Positions 1 to 5,399 of a stretch of DNA of 5,823 bases are shown one piece after another (within the stretch, counting starts at the first letter, position 1; every line of letters begins with the position of its first letter). This stretch comes from Clostridiales bacterium (GTDB taxonomy: Bacteria; Bacillota; Clostridia; Oscillospirales; Butyricicoccaceae): the NCBI GenBank assembly GCA_019420045.1, contig JAHZHY010000222.1, forward strand, positions 7,794 to 13,616. Direction: 5' to 3'. The notes beneath the pieces are model-generated. The model ran no database searches and was not told where the DNA came from. It saw nothing but the letters and a program-made list of their open reading frames with translations. Position numbers and translations under genes: made by a program.

Positions 1-1922
1 AGGTGCGGGCCGGGCTGTCGGCCGGCCGAGTCCAGTCAGCGGTCACCCGTCTGATCGTGGACCGGGAGCGGGAGATCCAGGCTTTTGTGCCTAAGGAATA
101 TTGGTCCATTGATGTGACCCTCACCGCCGGGCGGAAGAATTTCACCGCCGGTTTCTATGGAACGGCAGAGGGCAAAATGGAGCTTTCCAGCCAGGAGGAG
201 ACCGAAAAGGTGCTCTCCGCCATCGACGGGGCGGGCTACCGGGTGGAAAAGGTGAAGAAGGCCAAAAAGAAGCGGACGCCTGCGCCCCCGTTCATCACCT
301 CCACCTTGCAGCAGGAGGCTTCCCGGAAGCTGTCCATGACGGCCAAGCGCACCATGATGGTGGCCCAGGAGCTGTATGAAGGCGTGTCCATCGAGGGACA
401 GGGGCTCACCGGCCTGATCACCTATATGCGTACCGACTCCCTCCGCGTCTCCGATGACGCCCTGGCCGCCGCCCGGGATTACATCGGCGGCCGGTTTGGC
501 AATGACTATCTCCCCGCCAAACCCCGGCATTACAAGACCAAGAAGAACGCCCAGGACGCCCACGAAGCGGTGCGTCCCACCAATCCTCTGCTGGACCCGG
601 AGAGCATCCGCAGCAGTTTGTCTGCCGACCAGTATAAGCTGTATAAGCTGATCTGGTCCCGGTTCACCGCAAGCCAGATGACCGATGCCATGATGGACAC
701 CACATCGGTGGACATTGGATGTGGCGGCTATATTTTCCGGGCCACCGGCCAGACAGTGGCATTCCCCGGCTTCCTGGCCCTGTACGAAGAGGGACTGGAT
801 GAAGTGCGCAGCGACGACGAGCTGGCGCCTTTGCCGCCCCTCAGAGAGGGCGACGAGCCCAAGCACAAAAAGACCGAGCCCAAGCAGCACTTCACCCAGC
901 CGCCGGCCCGGTATACCGAAGCCTCCCTCATCCGCACCATGGAGGAAAAGGGCATCGGCCGTCCCAGCACCTACGCCCCCACCATTTCGGTGGTTCTGGG
1001 CCGGGATTATGTGGTGAAAGAGGGCAAGGCCCTGCGTCCCACCCCGCTGGGTGAGGCGGTCACCGATCTGATGATCGACAAGTTCCACGATGTAATCGAC
1101 ATCAAGTTCACCGCCGGTATGGAGCGGCAGCTGGACGAAGTGGAACAGGGAAACACCAACTATGTGGATATCCTGCGCAAGTTCTACACCGGTTTCTCCG
1201 GCGAGCTGGAGAAGGCGGAAAAAGACCTGGAGAAAAAGCGCATCAAGATCAAGGACGAGGAAACCGATGTGGTCTGTGAGCTGTGCGGCCGGAAGATGGT
1301 CATCAAATCCGGCCGGTTCGGCAAGTTCCTGGCCTGCCCCGGTTATCCCGAGTGCAAAAACACCAAGCCCATCACCGAGGACACCGGCGTGCTGTGTCCC
1401 CTGTGCGGGGCCAAGGTGGTGAAGAAAAAGTCCCGCAGCGGTTATTACTACTACGGCTGCGAGAAAAATCCCACCTGTACCTTTATGACCTGGGATAAGC
1501 CCACCAACAAAAAATGCCCCAACTGCGGCGAGCCTCTCTATAAGCGCTATACCAAGGCAGAGAAAAAGTATGTGTGCTATAAGCCGGGGTGCGGCTATGA
1601 AGAAGACCTGCCCCAGCGGAAGAGCAAGAAGAAGGACGAGGAAGCCCCGGCGGCGGAACAGGCCGTGGTGACGGCTGTTGAAAATGCAGCGGATACTCCG
1701 GAGACCGCACAGACTACCAAGGCCAAAAAGACTACGAAAACCACCAAGGCTGCCAAGAGCAAGGAGGAAGCCGGGGAGGAAAAGCCCAAAAAGACCACCC
1801 GGAAGAGCACCAAAAAGGCCGCCGGTGAAGGGGAAGAAACCCCAAAGAAGAAAACCACCCGGAAAACAGCTGCGAAAAAAGCGGCAGAAAAGCCGGAAGC
1901 GGAAGAGGAAAACAAAGAATGA
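1..1922 (+). CDS. topA: DNA topoisomerase I (type IA), 5'-truncated by the window edge
   Basis: This enzyme relaxes negatively supercoiled DNA by cutting and rejoining one strand through a covalent tyrosine link. The reading frame is open from the left edge. The valine codon at 3-5 lies inside the conserved VRAGLSAGRVQS stretch and is not a start, so the Toprim domain (roughly 150-180 residues) is missing. Counting that codon as residue 1, the visible landmarks are the STLQQEA motif (100-106), active-site Tyr141 in ITYMRTDS (codon 423-425), DAHEAVRPTNP (185-195) and EKGIGRPSTYAPTI (315-328). Three Cys4 zinc ribbons follow: C425/C428/C445/C451, C465/C468/C486/C492 and C505/C508/C525/C530. From residue 538 a Lys/Glu/Ala/Thr-rich tail runs to the stop. 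The TGA stop overlaps the trmFO start, which suggests translational coupling. Family identity is near certain; only the N-terminus is unknown. Confidence 0.97.
   Translation, partial: VRAGLSAGRVQSAVTRLIVDREREIQAFVPKEYWSIDVTLTAGRKNFTAGFYGTAEGKMELSSQEETEKVLSAIDGAGYRVEKVKKAKKKRTPAPPFITSTLQQEASRKLSMTAKRTMMVAQELYEGVSIEGQGLTGLITYMRTDSLRVSDDALAAARDYIGGRFGNDYLPAKPRHYKTKKNAQDAHEAVRPTNPLLDPESIRSSLSADQYKLYKLIWSRFTASQMTDAMMDTTSVDIGCGGYIFRATGQTVAFPGFLALYEEGLDEVRSDDELAPLPPLREGDEPKHKKTEPKQHFTQPPARYTEASLIRTMEEKGIGRPSTYAPTISVVLGRDYVVKEGKALRPTPLGEAVTDLMIDKFHDVIDIKFTAGMERQLDEVEQGNTNYVDILRKFYTGFSGELEKAEKDLEKKRIKIKDEETDVVCELCGRKMVIKSGRFGKFLACPGYPECKNTKPITEDTGVLCPLCGAKVVKKKSRSGYYYYGCEKNPTCTFMTWDKPTNKKCPNCGEPLYKRYTKAEKKYVCYKPGCGYEEDLPQRKSKKKDEEAPAAEQAVVTAVENAADTPETAQTTKAKKTTKTTKAAKSKEEAGEEKPKKTTRKSTKKAAGEGEETPKKKTTRKTAAKKAAEKPEAEEENKE
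1614..1919 (+). repeat. Low-complexity lysine-rich tail of TopA with three imperfect ~20-residue repeats
   Basis: The last 102 residues of TopA contain 25 lysines, many Glu, Ala and Thr, and no Cys, Phe, Tyr or Trp, so the segment is probably disordered. Three imperfect copies of a KKTT-(K/R)-rich block followed by an acidic stretch begin at about nucleotides 1725, 1788 and 1848. The last two copies are exactly 60 bases (20 codons) apart and share the peptide KKTTRK and almost the same DNA. The pattern resembles the Lys/Ala-rich tails of histone H1-like proteins and the basic tails on some actinobacterial topoisomerases. A DNA-binding or processivity role is an inference. Confidence 0.8.
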
Positions 1923-3247
1923 TGCAAGCCACAGTGATCGGAGCGGGCCTGGCTGGTAGTGAAGCCGCCTGGCAGCTGGCCTGCCGTGGGATCGAAGTAC
2001 GGCTGCTGGAGATGAAGCCCCGGCAGAAAAGCCCGGCCCACAAAATGGATACTTTTGCCGAGCTGGTGTGCTCCAACTCCTTCCGCTCGGGGGAGCTGAC
2101 CAATGCTGCAGGTCTTTTGAAAGAAGAGCTGCGGCGGCTGGGCAGCCTGATCGTGGCCTGTGCTGACGCCACCCAGGTGGATGCGGGAGGGGCGCTGGCG
2201 GTGGACCGGCAGGCCTTTTCCCATCTGGTGACCCAGCGGCTGCGGCAGCATCCCCGGGTGCACATTGAAGAAGAGCGGGTGGATGCCATCCCGGAAAGCG
2301 GTCATGTGATCGTGGCCACCGGTCCGCTCACCGAAGGCCCCCTGGCCCAGCATATGATGGAGTGGCTGGGGGAGGAAGAGGCCCTCAGTTTCTATGACGC
2401 CGCGGCCCCCATCGTTTCGGGAGCAAGTCTTGATATGGACAAGGCCTATTTTGCCTCCCGCTACGGCAAGGGCACCGGCATGGACTACATCAACTGCCCC
2501 ATGGACAAAGAGCAGTACCTGGCATTCTGGCGGGAGCTGTGCCAGGCCGAGGAAGCCCCGGTCCACGGCTTTGAGGACAAGCGGGTCTTTGAAGGCTGTA
2601 TGCCGGTGGAAGTGATGGCACGGCGGGGAGAGGACACCTTGCGTTTCGGTCCTCTCAAGCCCATCGGCCTGCCCGACCCCAAGACGGGGAAGGAGCCTTA
2701 TGCCGTGGTGCAGCTGCGGCGGGAAAACAGCCAGGGCACCATGTACAACCTGGTGGGTTTCCAGACCCATCTTCGTTTCCCCGAGCAGAAGCGGGTGTTT
2801 TCCATGATCCCGGGACTGGAAAAGGCGGAATTCCTCCGGTATGGAGTGATGCACCGCAACAGCTATCTGTGCTCGCCCCGGGTGCTGGATGAATTTTACC
2901 GGGCGAAAAAAGATCCCCGGGTGATGTTTGCCGGGCAGATGACCGGGGTGGAAGGGTATGTGGAATCCACCGCCTCCGGCTTTGCCTGCGGGCTGAATAT
3001 GGCCCGGAGCATGCTGGGCCTGCCAATGGTGGAGTTTTCCACCCAGACGGCCATCGGTGCCCTCTGCCGGCACATCAGCTGTTATGAAGGCAAGAATTTT
3101 CAGCCCATGAACATCAACTTCGGCCTGATCGACGGGCTGGACAGAAGGGTCAAGGGCAAGCGGGAGCGGTATATGGAGATCTCCCGCCGCTCTCTGGAAC
3201 AAATCGAAGCATATCGGAACACGGTAATGGAGGGGACAACGGAATGA
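1919..3247 (+). CDS. trmFO: Methylenetetrahydrofolate-tRNA-(uracil-5-)-methyltransferase TrmFO
   Basis: TrmFO is a cytosolic FAD enzyme that makes 5-methyluridine at position 54 of the tRNA T-loop, taking the carbon from 5,10-methylenetetrahydrofolate. The 442-residue product has the usual family length. An N-terminal FAD-binding GAGLAGSEAAW motif lies at 8-18. The family motif AELVCSNSFRS (47-57) carries Cys51, and FEGCMPVE (224-231) carries Cys227; these match the two functional cysteines known in Bacillus TrmFO (C53 and C226). A second dinucleotide-site stretch, MFAGQMTGVEGYVESTASG, lies at 336-354. Two adjacent ATGs are possible starts, at 1919 and 1922. I chose 1919 because a GAGG at 1905-1908 is 10 bases upstream and the ATGA overlap with the topA stop fits coupling. 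topA-trmFO adjacency is common in Firmicutes. The ATGA junction with plsX suggests both genes share a transcript. Confidence 0.97.
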   Translation: MMQATVIGAGLAGSEAAWQLACRGIEVRLLEMKPRQKSPAHKMDTFAELVCSNSFRSGELTNAAGLLKEELRRLGSLIVACADATQVDAGGALAVDRQAFSHLVTQRLRQHPRVHIEEERVDAIPESGHVIVATGPLTEGPLAQHMMEWLGEEEALSFYDAAAPIVSGASLDMDKAYFASRYGKGTGMDYINCPMDKEQYLAFWRELCQAEEAPVHGFEDKRVFEGCMPVEVMARRGEDTLRFGPLKPIGLPDPKTGKEPYAVVQLRRENSQGTMYNLVGFQTHLRFPEQKRVFSMIPGLEKAEFLRYGVMHRNSYLCSPRVLDEFYRAKKDPRVMFAGQMTGVEGYVESTASGFACGLNMARSMLGLPMVEFSTQTAIGALCRHISCYEGKNFQPMNINFGLIDGLDRRVKGKRERYMEISRRSLEQIEAYRNTVMEGTTE

Positions 3248-4275
3248 AGATCATTGTAGACGCCATGGGCGGTGACAACGCCCCTCAGAGCACGGTGGAA
3301 GGCAGCGTGCTGGCCGCCCGGGAACTGGGCGTGGAGATCGTGCTGGTGGGACAGGAGAAAGCCATTCTGTCCTGTTTGGAAAAAGTGAAGAGCGATGATG
3401 TGGCGGGGAAGATCGAAGTGGTCAACGCCCCGGAAGTCATTGATATGTGTGACAGCCCCATGAGCGTCACCAAGGAGAAGAAAGATTCCTCCCTGGGCGT
3501 AGCTCTGCGCCTGCTGGGCGAGGGCAAAGGGGACGCCATGGTCTCCGGGGGCAATACCGGTGCAGTGCTGGTGGGCTCCACCATGTATGTCAAGCGCATC
3601 CGGGGCATCCGCCGTGCGGCGTTGGCCCCCATTCTGCCCACCGACAAGGGGGGCGCGCTGCTCATCGACTGCGGGGCCAATGTGGAATGCACCCCGGAAT
3701 ATCTGCTGCAGTTTGCCTATATGGGTTCCTTCTACTGCCAGAAGCAGATGAAGATCGCCTCGCCCCGCATCGGCCTGATCAACAACGGCGCCGAGGAGAG
3801 CAAAGGCACTCCCATGATCAAAGAGACCTACGGTCTTCTGAAACAGGCCGGGGAAGCGGGCCGGCTCAACTTCGTCGGCAACATCGAAGGTCGGGATGTG
3901 CCTTTCGGCATGGCTGATGTGATCCTGTGCGACGGCTTTACCGGCAATGTGCTGCTCAAGACCTATGAGGGCGTGGGGCTGTATTTTGTAGGCGAGCTGA
4001 AAAAGATCTTCTTCAAAAACCTGGGCACCAAGCTGGCGGCTCTTCTGGTAAAGAACGGGCTGGGTGCGCTGAAAAAGAAGATGGACTATAAGGAAGTGGG
4101 CGGCGCACCCCTTCTGGGCATTGCCAAGCCGGTGATCAAGGCCCACGGCTCCAGCGATCCCCGGGCCTTCAAGAGCGCCATCCGCCAGGCGGTGCAGTAC
4201 GCCGAAAGCGGCATCATCCAGGACATCACCGAGAATATCGAGCACATGACGGTATCGGCCCCGGGAAAAAATTGA
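3244..4275 (+). CDS. plsX: Phosphate acyltransferase PlsX
   Basis: PlsX transfers a fatty acyl chain from acyl-ACP to inorganic phosphate. The acyl-phosphate is then used by PlsY to acylate glycerol-3-phosphate, the first step of phospholipid synthesis. It is a soluble, membrane-associated enzyme. The 343-residue product has the normal family length, and its motifs appear in order: IVDAMGGDNAP (4-14), VSGGNTGA (100-107), IDCGAN (141-146), GLINNGAEESKG (177-188), GNIEGRD (212-218), CDGFTGNVLLK (229-239), GGAPLLG (286-292) and KAHGSS (299-304). The ATG at 3244 overlaps the trmFO stop (ATGA). A strong GGAGGGG site at 3229-3235, 8 bases upstream inside trmFO, allows independent initiation as well as coupling. 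The nearby acpP encodes its substrate carrier. No fapR, fabD or fabG lies beside it, unlike in Bacillus. Confidence 0.98.
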   Translation: MKIIVDAMGGDNAPQSTVEGSVLAARELGVEIVLVGQEKAILSCLEKVKSDDVAGKIEVVNAPEVIDMCDSPMSVTKEKKDSSLGVALRLLGEGKGDAMVSGGNTGAVLVGSTMYVKRIRGIRRAALAPILPTDKGGALLIDCGANVECTPEYLLQFAYMGSFYCQKQMKIASPRIGLINNGAEESKGTPMIKETYGLLKQAGEAGRLNFVGNIEGRDVPFGMADVILCDGFTGNVLLKTYEGVGLYFVGELKKIFFKNLGTKLAALLVKNGLGALKKKMDYKEVGGAPLLGIAKPVIKAHGSSDPRAFKSAIRQAVQYAESGIIQDITENIEHMTVSAPGKN

Positions 4276-4284
4276 AACTGCCAC

Positions 4285-4313
4285 TTTACAAGGCTTTAGG
4301 GGTTTGCTATAAT
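4285..4313 (+). promoter_or_regulatory. Predicted housekeeping-sigma promoter for acpP (extended -10)
   Basis: A -35 element TTTACA (4285-4290; consensus TTGACA) is followed by a 17-base spacer and a perfect -10 TATAAT (4308-4313). The TG at 4305-4306 makes it an extended -10 (TGCTATAAT). This is a near-ideal SigA/sigma-70 promoter in a true intergenic gap. Transcription would start around A4319 or G4322, leaving a leader of about 80-85 bases before acpP. A short direct repeat, CTTTA at 4284-4288 and 4294-4298, sits across the -35 and spacer with a 10-base period; its meaning is unknown. I see no recognisable FapR or FabT operator. Confidence 0.85.
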
Positions 4314-4324
4314 CACTGACTGTA

Positions 4325-4346
4325 CGGCGGGGGCAGGCTCTCGCCG
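4325..4346 (+). promoter_or_regulatory. GC-rich hairpin at the 5' end of the predicted acpP leader
   Basis: Bases 4325-4333 can pair with 4338-4346 around a four-base CAGG loop. The stem has nine pairs: seven G-C and two G-U. No T-run follows, so it is not an intrinsic terminator. It would begin only about 3-6 bases after the predicted transcription start, a position typical of 5' stabilising stem-loops that protect bacterial mRNAs from decay. The pairing is seen in the sequence; the role is inferred. Confidence 0.6.
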
Positions 4347-4389
4347 GGGAAAAAGCATATAATGAGATCAATAGAAAATCTCGATAAGC

Positions 4390-4398
4390 AGGAGGTGG
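4390..4398 (+). promoter_or_regulatory. Strong Shine-Dalgarno that fixes the acpP start
   Basis: AGGAGGTGG is an almost perfect match to the 16S rRNA 3' end. It lies 5 bases before the ATG at 4404 if the whole run is counted, or 7-8 bases if the AGGAGG core is counted. It lies downstream of the in-frame ATG at 4362 and therefore rules that codon out as the main start. A weak stem (GAGAT 4364-4368 with ATCTC 4378-4382, 9-base loop) sits just upstream. Confidence 0.9.
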
Positions 4399-4403
4399 CA
4401 AAG

Positions 4404-4640
4404 ATGGTACTGGAGAAGCTGAAGGGCATCATCGCCCAGCAGTTCGGGGTGGATCAGGACGAGATCACCGAGGAGACCACATTTGTGGGCGACCTGGGCG
4501 CCGATTCCCTGGATCTGGTGGAGCTCATCATGAGCGTGGAAGAGGCTTTTGAACTGGGCCAGGTGGAGGACAACACCCTGGAGAATGTTAAGACCGTAGG
4601 CGATGTGGTGAATTTCATCAAAGAGCGGGTCGAGGAATAA
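4404..4640 (+). CDS. acpP: Acyl carrier protein
   Basis: This small acidic cytosolic protein carries growing fatty acyl chains on a 4'-phosphopantetheine arm. It supplies acyl groups to fatty acid synthesis and to PlsX, encoded just upstream. The 78-residue product has the usual length and the signature DLGADSLDLVEL (30-41), with Ser35 (codon 4506-4508) as the attachment site. The ATG at 4404 is chosen for its strong Shine-Dalgarno; an in-frame ATG at 4362 would add 14 atypical residues. The second half is unusual. The common IPDEDAEKI-like stretch after helix II is replaced by LGQVEDNTLENV, and the distance from DSL to TVGD is one residue longer than in E. coli or B. subtilis ACP, as I recall those sequences. 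It should still fold as an ACP. It has its own promoter, which suits high expression. Confidence 0.96.
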   Translation: MVLEKLKGIIAQQFGVDQDEITEETTFVGDLGADSLDLVELIMSVEEAFELGQVEDNTLENVKTVGDVVNFIKERVEE

Positions 4641-4656
4641 TCGAGCAAACCGGAAG

Positions 4657-4691
4657 AAAGGGGCGTGGGGCATCTGTGTCCCGGCCCTTTT
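4657..4691 (+). other. Imperfect hairpin in the acpP-rnc gap (processing site or weak attenuator)
   Basis: An outer stem pairs AAAGGG (4657-4662) with CCCTTT (4685-4690). An inner stem pairs GGGGCA (4667-4672) with TGTCCC (4677-4682) around a TCTG loop. A short asymmetric internal loop separates the two stems. The following T-run is only TTTT (4688-4691), partly inside the stem, then CT, so it would be a poor intrinsic terminator. It lies about 30 bases upstream of the rnc start. It may be a partial attenuator lowering rnc relative to acpP, or a double-stranded target for RNase III itself. Both roles are inferences. Confidence 0.5.
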
Positions 4692-4707
4692 CTGCTGGAA
4701 GGGAAGA

Positions 4708-4714
4708 AGGAGGG
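4708..4714 (+). promoter_or_regulatory. Shine-Dalgarno that fixes the rnc start
   Basis: AGGAGGG lies 7 bases before the ATG at 4722, an ideal spacing. An in-frame ATG at 4665 lies upstream of it, inside the hairpin. That codon would add 19 residues with no family similarity, so 4722 is preferred. Confidence 0.9.
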
Positions 4715-4721
4715 AGAATCC

Positions 4722-5399
4722 ATGGCAACACAGCTCAAGCTGGGATATCGGTTTCACAACGATCAGCTGCGGCAGAACGCGCTGACCCACAGCTCCTATG
4801 CCAACGAGAACCGGGAGAAGGGCGTGCGCAGCAATGAGCGGCTGGAATTTTTGGGAGACGCGGTGCTGGGCTTCATCTGTGCGGAATATATTTATAGTCA
4901 CTTCCGGCATATGCCGGAGGGGGAGCTGACCAAGCTGCGTGCGTCCATCGTGTGCGAGAAGTCGCTGTATGAATATGCCCAGCGTCTGAACCTGGGAGAG
5001 CACTTGCTTTTGGGTCACGGAGAAGAGAGCGGCGGGGGACGGAAGCGGCCCTCGGTGCTGGCCGATGCAGTGGAGGCCATGCTGGCGGCCATCTACCTGG
5101 ATGGCGGCATGGAAGCGGCCAAGGGGTTCATCCTGGACTACATCAAGGAAAAGGCCGAGACGGTGTCCCACACCCGGCACCCTCTGGATTATAAGACGGC
5201 CCTCCAGGAGATCGTGCAGAAGAACCGGGAGGAGACCCTGACTTACCGGCTCAAGGGCGAAAGCGGGCCGGATCATGACAAGCGTTTTCTCATCGAGCTT
5301 TTGATCAATTCCAATGTGATCGCCCAAGGGGAAGGGCGGAGCAAGAAGGAAGCGGAGCAGGAGGCGGCCCGGCAGGCGCTGGAGCTGATGGGGCAGTGA
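4722..5399 (+). CDS. rnc: Ribonuclease III
   Basis: RNase III cuts double-stranded RNA. It matures the 16S and 23S rRNAs from the primary rRNA transcript and processes some mRNAs and antisense duplexes. The 225-residue product has the typical length. The signature NERLEFLGDAVLG (38-50) holds metal-site residues Glu39, Glu42 and Asp46. The second catalytic cluster, ADAVEAM (114-120), holds Asp115 and Glu118. A C-terminal double-stranded RNA-binding domain runs from about residue 155 to the end and finishes with the usual GRSKKEAEQEAA helix. No key residue is missing. The gene follows acpP after 81 bases, the classic Firmicutes acpP-rnc order, and its TGA overlaps the GTG start of the next gene. 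The hairpin upstream could make expression sensitive to its own activity. Confidence 0.97.
   Translation: MATQLKLGYRFHNDQLRQNALTHSSYANENREKGVRSNERLEFLGDAVLGFICAEYIYSHFRHMPEGELTKLRASIVCEKSLYEYAQRLNLGEHLLLGHGEESGGGRKRPSVLADAVEAMLAAIYLDGGMEAAKGFILDYIKEKAETVSHTRHPLDYKTALQEIVQKNREETLTYRLKGESGPDHDKRFLIELLINSNVIAQGEGRSKKEAEQEAARQALELMGQ

Noticed and set aside
3..5. GTG at the left edge as a possible topA start
   Set aside because: It falls inside the conserved VRAGLSAGRVQS motif in the middle of topoisomerase I; the gene is cut by the window.
36..1088. A 350-codon minus-strand open frame opposite topA
   Set aside because: It is antisense to conserved topoisomerase motifs, has no recognisable domain and an unnatural composition.
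1595..3202. A 535-codon open frame on the minus strand across the end of topA and most of trmFO
   Set aside because: It lies opposite two clearly conserved genes. Its protein is rich in His, Gly, Pro and Leu with no recognisable domain. Long antisense frames are expected where third codon positions are GC-rich and TTA, CTA and TCA codons are rare.
4358..4363. A second TATAAT in the acpP leader
   Set aside because: No -35 match lies about 17 bases upstream (4335-4340 reads AGGCTC) and there is no extended -10, so it is probably chance in an AT-richer leader.
3100..4401. A 433-codon minus-strand open frame that covers plsX and continues across the plsX-acpP gap
   Set aside because: It is the shadow of plsX extended through a short gap. 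It has no family motifs, and the gap is better explained by the acpP promoter and leader.
4362..4403. Alternative upstream ATG adding 14 residues to the acyl carrier protein
   Set aside because: The strong AGGAGGTGG lies downstream of it and just before the ATG at 4404, and the extra residues are not typical of ACPs.
4665..4721. Alternative upstream ATG adding 19 residues to RNase III
   Set aside because: It has no good ribosome site and lies in the hairpin region, while 4722 has AGGAGGG at ideal spacing.
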